In this document: piece by piece, positions 8,433 through 16,731 of the stretch | Numbering within the stretch: the stretch's first letter is position 1 | How the letters are laid out: the number at the start of each line of letters is the position of its first letter | NCBI RefSeq assembly: GCF_000968135.1 | Contig: NZ_FO538765.1 | Span: 2,864,001-2,928,000, forward strand | Source: Magnetospira sp. QH-2 | GTDB taxonomy: Bacteria > Pseudomonadota > Alphaproteobacteria > Rhodospirillales > Magnetospiraceae | DNA length: 64,000 bases | Reading direction: 5' to 3' | Notes under the pieces: model-generated | What the model saw: the letters and a program-made list of their open reading frames with translations, nothing else | Told to the model about the DNA's origin: nothing | Database searches by the model: none | Position numbers and translations under genes: made by a program

Positions 8433-8959
8433 TCGAATTGGACGGGCTTGCCCACCGCATGCGCAAGGGTCTCGGCCTCTTGGCGCACTTGGGCGTGGGT
8501 TTTCTTGGTGGTGATCAACAAGGGGACCCTCAGTCGTGGCTCCATATGATCCAGTTCCACCCGAAACCCGTTAGCCTCGCGGCGGCAGACGATTCTTTGA
8601 TAGCGGCTCAATGGATAGCGGACGTCGCCAGCGGCGGCGGCGCCAAGCCCCTGCAAGGTGACGAGATCCGCGTCCGGGTCGATGGTCACGATACGGCCCC
8701 GCATCAAACCGCGAACGCCCAATATCAGGATTATCAGACCGGTCACGGCCAACACCGCGGCGAACACAGGGATCCCCGAGGCGGTTTCAGCAAAATAACT
8801 CACGCCGGCCAGACTGATACCCAAGAGCAACGCGATCCCGCCCCCGAAAAAAAGCACCGGGAGGCTTTCGGTGCTACGGACCACCCCTTTCAAGGGGCGT
8901 CGGGCGGGATCCAGGTGAAACTCGGCAACGGTCAGCCAAGGCCGGGAACCGGCCTCCAT
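8429..8959 (-). CDS. Membrane protein of unknown function
   Basis: The 176-residue frame starts at the ATG whose complement is 8957-8959, one base after the TGA of the upstream DUF2189 gene, so the pair is translationally coupled. Two adjacent hydrophobic helices (about residues 33-57 and 60-84) are followed by a cytoplasmic part with a PH-like pattern of short strands (RIVTIDPDADLVTLQG, YQRIVCRREANGFRVELD). I do not recognise a named family. Confidence 0.75.
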   Translation of the reverse strand: MEAGSRPWLTVAEFHLDPARRPLKGVVRSTESLPVLFFGGGIALLLGISLAGVSYFAETASGIPVFAAVLAVTGLIILILGVRGLMRGRIVTIDPDADLVTLQGLGAAAAGDVRYPLSRYQRIVCRREANGFRVELDHMEPRLRVPLLITTKKTHAQVRQEAETLAHAVGKPVQFD

Positions 8960-8960
8960 G

Positions 8961-9749
8961 TCAATCCTCGGCGGATCCCAGCAGCCCGCGATAGGCGTGC
9001 CAGGAGGCATGGGCGGCAATGGGCAGGGTCACCGCCAGGCCGACAAAGAAGACCGCCATGCCACAGAAGGTAAGCAGCGCAATCATCGCCGCCCACCCAC
9101 TCATCACCCGCCAATTGGCGCGAACGGCCTTGACGCTGGCGATCATCGCATCAATGGCCGAGGCATTGCGATCAAGGATCATCGGGATGGACAATGCGCT
9201 GACCGCATAGGCAATGGTGGCGATCACCCCTCCGGCGATGGTGCCGATGATCAAGAAGGGCGCGGTCTGCGGCGCGGTCAGGATATGGCTGAGGAACGGT
9301 TCCATTTCCCAAGGGACCCCGGCGCTGAAGAAGACCGCGAAATCGAGCACCGCCGCCAGCATCCAGAACATGAACAGCATGGCCAGCACCAAACCAACCA
9401 GGGCCAACTGCCCGACACGCCCTTTGCAGCAGGTAAACATGCGCGAGAAATCCATGGCCTCGCCACGCTCGCGGCGTCGGCTGATCTCATGAAAACCAAC
9501 AGTCAGAATCGGCGAAATGATCAAATAGCCGCCAGCCAAAGGAATGAACAGAGCCCCCTGCTCCTTGCTATCAAGCACCAAGAACATGGCCAAGGCCGCC
9601 AAGCCGAAGACCAGCCCATAGCCCAGGCTAATCACGAGATTGGCCCGGAAATCCGCCCAACCGGCCGCCAACCATTGGCCGGAATCATCTACCGAGGGGG
9701 CTTGAGTGGGACTGCTGGGCATTTCATCCAACGTGGCGCTCGCCATCAT
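8961..9749 (-). CDS. DUF2189 family integral membrane protein
   Basis: The 262-residue protein has about six hydrophobic helices and the DUF2189 N-terminal signature WLAAGWADFRANLVISLGYG, with GFHEISRRRERGE in the first cytoplasmic loop. The function of this alphaproteobacterial family is unknown. The start is set at 9749 because GGAGGAACCT immediately precedes the ATG-ATG pair; a further in-frame ATG lies at 9761. It is coupled to the downstream membrane-protein gene by a 1-nt gap. Confidence 0.85.
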   Translation of the reverse strand: MMASATLDEMPSSPTQAPSVDDSGQWLAAGWADFRANLVISLGYGLVFGLAALAMFLVLDSKEQGALFIPLAGGYLIISPILTVGFHEISRRRERGEAMDFSRMFTCCKGRVGQLALVGLVLAMLFMFWMLAAVLDFAVFFSAGVPWEMEPFLSHILTAPQTAPFLIIGTIAGGVIATIAYAVSALSIPMILDRNASAIDAMIASVKAVRANWRVMSGWAAMIALLTFCGMAVFFVGLAVTLPIAAHASWHAYRGLLGSAED

Positions 9750-9867
9750 AGGTTCCTCCATTCGTGCAAAATCGCTCCCATCGCGCCGTGCTCTTTTGGT
9801 TCGGTCGCAATGGGGGCCGCTCTCTGGAACTCACAGTGGCAGGACCGCCTACAAATGCAAAGCAGAA

Positions 9868-9891
9868 TTTTCACATATGAGAAAATGTGAA
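9868..9891. promoter_or_regulatory. Inverted repeat TTCACAT-N8-ATGTGAA in the divergent promoter region
   Basis: The arms are 9870-9876 and 9885-9891, in an AT-rich stretch between the DUF2189 gene (minus) and the oxidase operon (plus). This could be an operator for the divergent promoters; no regulator is identified. The remainder of 9750-10101 holds a GCCGGA/TCCGGC hairpin at 10016-10033 in the likely leader of the oxidase operon, and no gene. Confidence 0.35.
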
Positions 9892-10101
9892 TATACATAT
9901 TTATGAATATAATTTGTGTTCAAATGCTCTAGCAACACACAAACCTAATGAACAACCTTGAAAAGCCCGTTCCGGTCGCGTAATCTCCGGTGGGAATCAG
10001 GTCATCCTGGATGAAGCCGGACGGGAATCCGGCTCATGGAAAACCAACGGGGTGCGACCGATTTGAACGGGGATGCTTTTTTATATATACGGGAGACGTC
10101 G

Positions 10102-10884
10102 ATGAGCACCGATACGGCGCATGCAGTCGCTGGTGAGGAACACCACGAACACCATTGGGAGACTTCAACCGCGCCTTTGATTCTGGTGGCGGGCCTTTTC
10201 TTCATGGTCCCCATGGGCTTCTCGGCCTACTTCGTTTATGAAAGTATGATCCTGACAGCGCTGTTCTGCGGTGTCGGCACGCCGATGGTTGTTTGGGGCG
10301 TCGCCCGCTGGGTCGCGGAAGGCTTGGTCTACAAGCCCCTCAAGGATGGTCTTGCCGGGGTCGCGTTGCCGATCTTTATTGTTTCGGAAGTGTTCATCTT
10401 CCTGGGCCTGTTCGCCGGGTACTGGTCCATGCGCCTGCCCTTCGAGCATTGGCCGCCGGAAGGTACCCCGCATATTGACCTGATGCTGCCGGTGATCATG
10501 ACCTTCTTGCTGTTGGCCTCCTCGGTGACCATCCACATCGGTGAAGAAAAGCTATTCCATAATCGTGACATGGAAGGCTTCCGCAAATGGCTGTTCATCA
10601 CCATCCTCATCGGCTTGGTGTTCCTGATGTGCACCATCTACGAATATTCGCACCTGGCGCAATTGGGCTTTGTGCCTAGCACCAACGCCTTCTCCTCGGC
10701 GTTCTTCTCCATCACCGGCTTCCATGCATCGCATGTGTTCGTGGGTCTGGCGGCCTTTGTTGCCGTGGCGATCCCGGCCATGTCAGGGCGAACCAACGAC
10801 ACCTTCGTCAAATGTGTCTCCATTTACTGGCACTTTGTCGATGTGGTGTGGTTCTTCGTGGTCACGCAGATCTACTTCTGGTGA
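10102..10884 (+). CDS. ctaE: Cytochrome c oxidase subunit III
   Basis: The 260-residue protein has seven predicted helices and is the third core subunit of the aa3-type terminal oxidase in the inner membrane. The conserved helix III acidic residue appears in IVSEVFIFLGLFAGYWSMR, and the C-terminal signature in YWHFVDVVWFFVVTQIYFW. A His-rich N-terminus (EEHHEHHWET) precedes the first helix. GGGAGACGTCG lies just upstream of the ATG. It is unusual that subunit III comes first, ahead of SCO, subunit II and subunit I. Confidence 0.93.
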   Translation: MSTDTAHAVAGEEHHEHHWETSTAPLILVAGLFFMVPMGFSAYFVYESMILTALFCGVGTPMVVWGVARWVAEGLVYKPLKDGLAGVALPIFIVSEVFIFLGLFAGYWSMRLPFEHWPPEGTPHIDLMLPVIMTFLLLASSVTIHIGEEKLFHNRDMEGFRKWLFITILIGLVFLMCTIYEYSHLAQLGFVPSTNAFSSAFFSITGFHASHVFVGLAAFVAVAIPAMSGRTNDTFVKCVSIYWHFVDVVWFFVVTQIYFW

Positions 10885-10892
10885 TCCGGGCC

Positions 10893-11747
10893 ATGGGGGA
10901 AAGAACGGTAAAACGCGGCCTGCTGGCCGTGCTGGTGGCCTGCGTGGCCTGGACCTCGGTCCAGTCCGTCGCGCAGGCCTCGGCGCCGTTCCGCAATCCC
11001 GAGTCCGACATGGACCCCGAAGTCTTCTCCATCGAAGAAAAAGATTTCCTGGGCGTGAAGCCAGACGGCAAGACCGCCTTGATTGATCAAGACGGCAAAA
11101 GCTTTCAACTGGGGGACCTGGTTGGCGAAAAACCCCTGATCCTCGTCTTGTCTTATTACATGTGCGACGGGACCTGTTCGGTTGTGAATCAGGATCTGGC
11201 GCAACAACTTGAGGGCATGGAACGTCTGATACCGGGCAAGGACTTCAACATTCTGACCCTGGCCTTCGACAAGAATGATACCCTCGATACCCTGCGCGAA
11301 TTCCGCAAGCAGACCGGCCTGGCCGCCACCATGGACGGCTGGACTTGGGCTTTGTTCGAAGATCGCCTGGCCATCGAGCCTTTTACCGAAAAGCTCGGTT
11401 ACAAGTTTTTCTGGTCGCCTCGCGACCGAACCTTTTTCCATCCCGGTGTCTATGTGGTGATTTCACCCGAAGGCCGGGTCACCCGCTATCTCTGGGCCTT
11501 GAACGTGGATCCTTCCGACGTGGAACTGGCATTGCTGGAATCCAGTACCGGAAAGATGAAAGCGACACCCCGGGACCTCATTAATTTCGCGGTCAGTCTT
11601 TGCTATTCCTATAACTTCGAGGAAGGCCGCTATACTTATAATCTCCCCCTGTTTATCGCCCTGGGTTCCCTGGGTTTGGGGGTGGGATCTTTCACGGCGG
11701 CGTCGGTGTACTTCGTCCGCCGCCGCAAGAGGGAGGCAACTCAATGA
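10893..11747 (+). CDS. SCO1/SenC copper chaperone for cytochrome oxidase
   Basis: A 284-residue thioredoxin-fold protein that delivers copper to, or reduces, the CuA site of subunit II in the periplasm. The CxxxC motif is C91/C95 (MCDGTC) and the distal copper ligand is H183 (FFHPGVYVV). An N-terminal signal segment (about 9-30) and a C-terminal hydrophobic helix with RRRKRE at the end suggest anchoring at both ends; the C-terminal helix is not usual for SCO. The start is 8 nt after subunit III, and the TGA overlaps the ATG of subunit II by 4 nt. Confidence 0.92.
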   Translation: MGERTVKRGLLAVLVACVAWTSVQSVAQASAPFRNPESDMDPEVFSIEEKDFLGVKPDGKTALIDQDGKSFQLGDLVGEKPLILVLSYYMCDGTCSVVNQDLAQQLEGMERLIPGKDFNILTLAFDKNDTLDTLREFRKQTGLAATMDGWTWALFEDRLAIEPFTEKLGYKFFWSPRDRTFFHPGVYVVISPEGRVTRYLWALNVDPSDVELALLESSTGKMKATPRDLINFAVSLCYSYNFEEGRYTYNLPLFIALGSLGLGVGSFTAASVYFVRRRKREATQ

Positions 11748-12556
11748 AACTAAGAAATTTGTGTAACTGGGGGTTCCAAGGGATGCTCATGCTCGGGGCG
11801 ATGGCCGTCTCGGGGGCCGCATTGGCCAACGACGCCGCGGGCGAATTGCCCGATCCGGTCGGTGACTGGGATATTCTTTGGTTCAAGGTCTTGGCCGATA
11901 TCGTGATCATCGGCGTGATCTTTGGCGTTGTCGCCCTGTATTGGCTGGTCAAGTACCGGGCCAAGAGCCCCGACGATGTGGGTCGGCTTCCCAAGCTTTC
12001 CCGGGCGCAGGCCATTTCCTGGGCCTTGATCCCGGCAGCGGTCTTCATGGCCGATGACTTCTTCCTCGCCGCCAAAGGCTGGACCGTTTGGAACACCTTC
12101 CGCCGGGTCCCCGCCGATGCGGTGGAGATCAAGGTGATCGGTTACCAGTGGTATTGGGAGTTCGAATACGAGAACGGCGTGGTCAGCGACGAGTTGCACG
12201 TCCCCATCGGCAAGCCGGTGGTGCTGCGCATGACCTCCGAGGATGTCATCCATTCCTTCTACATGCCCGACTATCGGGTGAAGGAAGACGTGATGCCGGG
12301 CCGCACGACCTATGTCTGGTTCCTGCCACGCTCCACCGAGGAAGTGGTGGCATTGCGCGACATCAAAACCACGCCGAATATCGAAGATATGTCGGACGAG
12401 GAAAAGATGGTCAATATCGTCTGTACCGAATACTGCGGCATCTCCCATTCGGAGATGAACGGCGAGGTGCTGGCCGAATCCTTTGAGGAATTCCAGAAGT
12501 GGCTTGAGGAAGAGAAAGCCTCGGCCATGCTGGAATCCCAAACCAACAATAGCTAA
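11744..12556 (+). CDS. ctaC: Cytochrome c oxidase subunit II (CuA)
   Basis: The 270-residue protein has a signal/helix (about 9-28), a second helix pair region (48-68 and 92-110) and a periplasmic cupredoxin domain. All CuA ligands are present: H170, C227, E229, C231, H235 and M238 (CTEYCGISHSEM). The aromatic electron-entry patch is GYQWYWEFEY. No CxxCH heme motif is fused, so it is not a caa3 type. It overlaps the SCO gene by 4 nt and precedes subunit I by 15 nt. Confidence 0.95.
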   Translation: MKLRNLCNWGFQGMLMLGAMAVSGAALANDAAGELPDPVGDWDILWFKVLADIVIIGVIFGVVALYWLVKYRAKSPDDVGRLPKLSRAQAISWALIPAAVFMADDFFLAAKGWTVWNTFRRVPADAVEIKVIGYQWYWEFEYENGVVSDELHVPIGKPVVLRMTSEDVIHSFYMPDYRVKEDVMPGRTTYVWFLPRSTEEVVALRDIKTTPNIEDMSDEEKMVNIVCTEYCGISHSEMNGEVLAESFEEFQKWLEEEKASAMLESQTNNS

Positions 12557-12571
12557 CGGAGGACGCTGAAC

Positions 12572-14188
12572 ATGTCCGCTTCACATTCCGCGGCCGCCGA
12601 AGGCGGTCTGGGTGGGGTCTTCAAAGAATGGCTCTTTACCACTGATCACAAGCGCATTGGCGTATTGTACCTGGTCGGCTCTTTTGCCGCCTTTGCCGTG
12701 GCCGGGTTCTCGGCCATGGTGCTGCGCCTGGAACAGCATTCCATCGGTGCTCAGGTGATCGAAACCGGCATGGATTATAACCATGCTCTGTATTTCCACG
12801 GCACGGCGATGATCCTGGCCTTCCTGATCCCGGGATTGACCGGCTTTTTCGCCAACTATTTCCTGCCGTTGATGATCGGCGCTAACGACGTGGCCTTTCC
12901 GCGGGTCAACGCCCTGTCGGTGTGGCTGTTTTATGCCGCCATCGTGTTGGCGCTGCTGACCTACGTCGTGCCCGACGGCCCGGACGTCATGTGGACCGGT
13001 TATCCGCCCTACTCGGTGACCACGGAATCCAACACCGCCTTCTATGTGTTCGCGGTCCATCTGTTGGGCTTCTCGTCCATCTTGGGCGCGGTGAACTTCC
13101 TGGTGACCGTGATCTTCCTCCGCGCACCGGGCATGGGTTGGAACCAACTCAACATCTTCACCTGGACCACGGTGGCTGCCTTTGTCATGCAGCTGGTATT
13201 CATTCCGGTGCTGGCCGCCGCGGTGACCATGGTGCTGTTCGACAAGTACCTGGGCACCCACTTCTTCGACCCAGCAGCGGGCGGTGACGTACTGCTCTAT
13301 CAGAACCTGTTCTGGTTCTACTCCCATCCGGCGGTGTACGTGATCCTGCTGCCGGCCGTTGGGATCCTGTTCGAGATCCTGGCGACCATGGGCAAGAACC
13401 GGGTGTTCAACTACAAGGTCTGTGTCTATGGCGGCATCTGGGGCATCGTCTTGATCTCCGGCGAGGTTTGGGTTCACCACCTCTATGTGGCGGGTATGCC
13501 GGACTGGCTGCGCATTGGCATGATGGTCAGCACCCTGCTGATCTCGGTGCCGGTAGGCCTGTTGCTGATGTCTCTTTGGGGCACTCTGTACAAGGCGGCC
13601 ATCACCTTCAACGTCGCCATGTGGTATGCGGCGGCCTGTCTGTTCCTGCTGCTGGTGGGCGGCCTGACCGGTATTCCGCTGGCCCTGCCGGTGATTACCG
13701 TGAACCTGTCGGAAACCAGCTTCGTGCACGCCCACTTCCACTTCGTGATGGCCTTGTTCTCGACCTTTGCCATCATCGGCGGCGTCTACTACTGGTTCCC
13801 GAAGATGACCGGGCGCATTGCCGACGGCAAATATGCCATGGTGGGCTTTTGGCTCAATACCATCGGGGTGAACGTTACCTTCTGGCCGTTGTTCATCATC
13901 GGCATGGAAGGCATGCCTCGTCGCTATTGGGACTACGCCATGTTCCCGCAGTTCGAGCCCTATCACAATGTCGCCACCTACGGCGCATTGATGATCGGTG
14001 CGGGCATGCTGATCACCCTGACCAACTGGATCCGGGCGGCCTTTGCCGGGCCGATCTCACCCGCGAACCCCTGGAACTCCCAGTCCCTGGAATGGACCCA
14101 TTGTCCGAACCCGCCGGGACCGGGTAACTTCCCGGAAAATGTGGTCCTGGATTCAGAGTGGGGCCCCTACGAATACGACAAGCGCTGA
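12572..14188 (+). CDS. ctaD: Cytochrome c oxidase subunit I, A2-like
   Basis: The 538-residue, roughly 12-helix catalytic subunit reduces O2 to water and pumps protons. Low-spin heme ligands are H76 and H390, the high-spin heme ligand is H388 (HAHFH), and CuB ligands are H252, H302 and H303, with the cross-linked Tyr at 256 (SHPAVY). D-channel residues N95, D106 and N113 are conserved. The helix VI Glu of A1 oxidases is Ala254, preceded by Tyr250-Ser251, the YSHPxV hallmark of A2 enzymes. The position normally holding the K-channel Lys appears to be Leu331 (SVPVGLLL), which is unexpected. Confidence 0.95.
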   Translation: MSASHSAAAEGGLGGVFKEWLFTTDHKRIGVLYLVGSFAAFAVAGFSAMVLRLEQHSIGAQVIETGMDYNHALYFHGTAMILAFLIPGLTGFFANYFLPLMIGANDVAFPRVNALSVWLFYAAIVLALLTYVVPDGPDVMWTGYPPYSVTTESNTAFYVFAVHLLGFSSILGAVNFLVTVIFLRAPGMGWNQLNIFTWTTVAAFVMQLVFIPVLAAAVTMVLFDKYLGTHFFDPAAGGDVLLYQNLFWFYSHPAVYVILLPAVGILFEILATMGKNRVFNYKVCVYGGIWGIVLISGEVWVHHLYVAGMPDWLRIGMMVSTLLISVPVGLLLMSLWGTLYKAAITFNVAMWYAAACLFLLLVGGLTGIPLALPVITVNLSETSFVHAHFHFVMALFSTFAIIGGVYYWFPKMTGRIADGKYAMVGFWLNTIGVNVTFWPLFIIGMEGMPRRYWDYAMFPQFEPYHNVATYGALMIGAGMLITLTNWIRAAFAGPISPANPWNSQSLEWTHCPNPPGPGNFPENVVLDSEWGPYEYDKR

Positions 14189-14210
14189 TCCTTGCGGATC
14201 ACCAATGAAC

Positions 14211-14240
14211 AAGGGAGGCCGTGACGGCCTCCCTTTTTTT
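14211..14240 (+). terminator. Rho-independent terminator after subunit I
   Basis: A near-perfect stem AAGGGAGGCC / GGCCTCCCTT with a short loop runs into seven T's. It separates the oxidase core genes from the small membrane-protein and DUF420 genes, so the downstream genes may be expressed at a lower level or from their own promoter. Confidence 0.92.
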
Positions 14241-14256
14241 GGTTATAGAAAGACCC

Positions 14257-14388
14257 ATGATGAACAACGATTCCAACAAACCCCGCGTGCCGAGCGCGGC
14301 AAAATGGTGGGCGGCGGGCGGCCTGATCCTTGTCGCGGTGCTGCTTTATGCCAGCATCATGTACAAGATCGCCCACTACGGTCCTTGA
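14257..14388 (+). CDS. Small single-helix membrane protein (43 residues)
   Basis: A short frame with an ATG-ATG start follows the terminator. It encodes a polar N-terminus (NNDSNKPRVPSAAK), one hydrophobic helix (WWAAGGLILVAVLLYASIMY) and a short tail, and ends 7 nt before DUF420. The position resembles that of small oxidase-assembly or accessory subunits found in cox operons. I do not recognise a family. Confidence 0.6.
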   Translation: MMNNDSNKPRVPSAAKWWAAGGLILVAVLLYASIMYKIAHYGP

Positions 14389-14395
14389 TCCAATC

Positions 14396-14827
14396 ATGAC
14401 CACGGCAACCCTCCTTCCCCATGTGAATGCCGGGCTGAATGCCCTCAGCACCCTGCTGTTGATCACCGGCTTTTTCCTGATCAAGACGGGACGCCAGGAG
14501 ACCCACAAGAAGGTGATGATTGGTGCGCTGACCGTGTCGGCGATCTTTCTCGCCAGCTACCTGATTTATCACTTCACCGCGCCGATCTTCGTATTCCGCG
14601 GCGAAGGCTGGATCCGCCCTGTCTACTACGGGATGCTGATCAGCCATGTGGTGCTCTCGGCGCTGGTGGTGCCGATGATTGCCATGCTGGTCTGGAACGC
14701 CCTCAAGGGCCGCTTTGACCGGCACAGGAAATGGGCCCGTTGGACCTTTCCCACCTGGATCTATGTCTGCGTCACAGGCGTGCTTATTTACGCCATGCTC
14801 TATCACCTGTATCCGAGCAACGCATGA
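14396..14827 (+). CDS. DUF420 (CtaM-like) membrane protein, oxidase biogenesis
   Basis: The 143-residue protein has four helices and family signatures LPHVNAGLNALST, KTGRQETHKKVM and SYLIYHFTAP. DUF420 proteins related to CtaM are needed for maturation of some heme-copper oxidases in Gram-positive bacteria. The ATG is at 14396; the frame opens earlier but overlaps the small upstream gene. Its TGA overlaps the ATG of the next gene by 4 nt, showing tight coupling with the divergent subunit-I-like protein. Confidence 0.88.
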   Translation: MTTATLLPHVNAGLNALSTLLLITGFFLIKTGRQETHKKVMIGALTVSAIFLASYLIYHFTAPIFVFRGEGWIRPVYYGMLISHVVLSALVVPMIAMLVWNALKGRFDRHRKWARWTFPTWIYVCVTGVLIYAMLYHLYPSNA

Positions 14828-16152
14828 CCGCCGGTCGCGAGACCCGGTCCTGGGCGCTGATTGCCGTCGCCACCCTCGGGCTGGCCGGGCTTTTGGCGTT
14901 GCTCTTGGTGCTGTCGCGGGTTCCCTATGCGGACCAAGTCCTGCCCTGGGATCTGGAGACCTTCTTCTATCGGGCCCTAATCACCCATGTGGTGTTTTCC
15001 ACCGTCGCCTGGTTCCTGTCTCTGCTTGCGCTGTTGTCGGCGGAACAGATCCCGGATTCATCGGGCAGCTTGCCCCGCCGCGCCGGACCGGCACTGGCTG
15101 TTGTCGGTAGCCTGTTGCTGCTGGCCCCCGCCTTGTTGGACCTGGGCGAGGCCTCGATCAATGACTACGTGCCGTTGGTGGATCATCCCCTGTTTCTGGC
15201 TGGTTTGGGGTTGTTCGTGGCCGGGGTCGCCGTGCCGGTGATTCGATTGTTCCTGCAACCCCGCATTCTGCGCAGGCCGCAAGGGACCGGACTGGCGGCC
15301 CTGGGCCTGATTTTCCTGCTCGCATTGGTGACTACCGCTATTGTCTTTGTCCGCCTGCATCGGGGCATGGACGAAGCCATGGGCCAGGCCCTGTATCGGG
15401 ATCGGCTGTTCTGGGGCGGCGGGCATCTGTTGCAGGTGGTCAATACCGGGCTGCTGCTGTTGGCCTGGGACCGGCTATGCCAGGGTACCACGGGGCAACC
15501 GCCCCTGGGCCCCCTCAGCTTCAAGAGCGTCTTTCTCGTCTTGTTGGCCGTTTCCCTTGCCGGGCCGATTTATGCGCTGGTCTTCGACCCGTTGGGATTG
15601 GCCTACAAGGAAGCCTTCACGAATCTGCTTTGGACCGGCTTGGTGCTACCGCCCTCGGTGGTCCTGATCGGCCTGCTGGTCCGCCTGAAACAGTCAGCCG
15701 CCTGGCAAGGAGCACCGGAAGGGCCGGGGCTGGCCCTGTCGCTGGTCTTGTTTGCCGTTGGCGGATTGCTGGGTTATGCCCTGGGTGTCGCCGATACCCG
15801 CACCCCGGCCCATTACCACGCGGTGATCGGCGCGGTGAATTTGGCCTTCATGGTTTGGTTCCTGGTCGGTCTGCCGCCGTTGCTCAACCGACCGGCGCCG
15901 CGCCGCAAGAGTGTCCGGGCCATGGGCTGGCTCTATGGGATCGGTCAATTGGTTCATGCCCTGGGGTTATTCGCCGCCGGGTCCACCGGCGTGCCACGCA
16001 AGACTGCCGGAATGGAACAGGGCCTCGATACCATCGCCAAGAAGGTTTCCATGGGCGTCGCCGGTGTCGGTGGACTGCTGGCGGTGATCGGCGGGATTCT
16101 GTTCATCTGGCTGGCCGCCAAAATGCTGCTCAAGCGGGATCCAAGCCCATGA
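14824..16152 (+). CDS. Divergent heme-copper oxidase subunit-I-like membrane protein
   Basis: The 442-residue protein has about 12 hydrophobic helices. Subunit-I-type landmarks remain: H55 in helix II (ALITHVVFSTVAW), H201 where the first CuB His would be (FWGGGHLLQVVNTG), the HxH pair H330/H332 (TPAHYHAVIG) and the GVPRK stretch (389-393). About 50 residues after H201, where subunit I has the CuB His-His pair, it has Ile-Tyr (AGPIYALVF, 249-250). CuB is therefore probably absent or changed. It overlaps DUF420 upstream and a CuA protein downstream by 4 nt each. This suggests a distinct oxidoreductase or electron-transfer complex; the activity is unknown. Confidence 0.75.
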   Translation: MTAGRETRSWALIAVATLGLAGLLALLLVLSRVPYADQVLPWDLETFFYRALITHVVFSTVAWFLSLLALLSAEQIPDSSGSLPRRAGPALAVVGSLLLLAPALLDLGEASINDYVPLVDHPLFLAGLGLFVAGVAVPVIRLFLQPRILRRPQGTGLAALGLIFLLALVTTAIVFVRLHRGMDEAMGQALYRDRLFWGGGHLLQVVNTGLLLLAWDRLCQGTTGQPPLGPLSFKSVFLVLLAVSLAGPIYALVFDPLGLAYKEAFTNLLWTGLVLPPSVVLIGLLVRLKQSAAWQGAPEGPGLALSLVLFAVGGLLGYALGVADTRTPAHYHAVIGAVNLAFMVWFLVGLPPLLNRPAPRRKSVRAMGWLYGIGQLVHALGLFAAGSTGVPRKTAGMEQGLDTIAKKVSMGVAGVGGLLAVIGGILFIWLAAKMLLKRDPSP

Positions 16153-16649
16153 CCCGCCGCTTGGATAAAAGTGTTGCCACCCTAATGGTGGTCATGACCC
16201 TGGCCCTGTTCGGGCTGTCCCAGCCGGGCCTGTGGTCACTGCCCGACAGCCCCCCCATTCCCGCCATGGACGCCGTGGCCGCCTTCATCGACCTAAGGAC
16301 GGCCCAGGAAGCGGCCCACAAGACCGGCGAAACCGACGACGGCATCGCCATCGTCCGTCCCCCTGCCGGAGATGTGTATCTCCAGGCCGAGCGTTTCCGC
16401 TTCCTGCCGAAACTGGAATTGGAGCAAGGCCAGACTTACACCCTGCACGTCATGAGCGCCGATGTCCCCCACGGCTTGACCCTGCCCGATCTGGGCATCG
16501 CGGAACTACTCATTCCCGGTGTGCCGGTCACCGTCACGGTGACTCCCGGCGATGGTAACCGTCTCGCTATCCGTTGTAGTGAGTATTGCGGTCTGGACCA
16601 TTCCCGCATGGAAAGCTGGATCAGAATCCTCCCGCCCCGGGGCAAATAA
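16149..16649 (+). CDS. CuA-containing cupredoxin (subunit-II-like)
   Basis: The 166-residue protein has one N-terminal membrane anchor (about 9-27) and a periplasmic cupredoxin domain. All CuA ligands are present: H108 (ADVPHGL), C143, E145, C147, H151 and M154 (CSEYCGLDHSRM). It lacks the second membrane helix of normal subunit II. It is translationally coupled to the divergent subunit-I-like protein (ATGA overlap), so the two likely form one complex that takes electrons from a cytochrome c or similar donor. Confidence 0.85.
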   Translation: MTRRLDKSVATLMVVMTLALFGLSQPGLWSLPDSPPIPAMDAVAAFIDLRTAQEAAHKTGETDDGIAIVRPPAGDVYLQAERFRFLPKLELEQGQTYTLHVMSADVPHGLTLPDLGIAELLIPGVPVTVTVTPGDGNRLAIRCSEYCGLDHSRMESWIRILPPRGK

Positions 16650-16731
16650 GATAAATCGAATGTAAAACTCTTGAGTATTCACCAGTTTTGGGGCATTATT
16701 CCGGACAAAATACACACAGGGAGTATGGGAA

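Noticed and set aside
12581-13966. 461-codon open frame antisense to cytochrome oxidase subunit I
   Set aside because: It has a His/Gln-rich, low-complexity translation typical of the complement of GC-rich membrane-protein genes, and the plus-strand subunit I is unmistakable.
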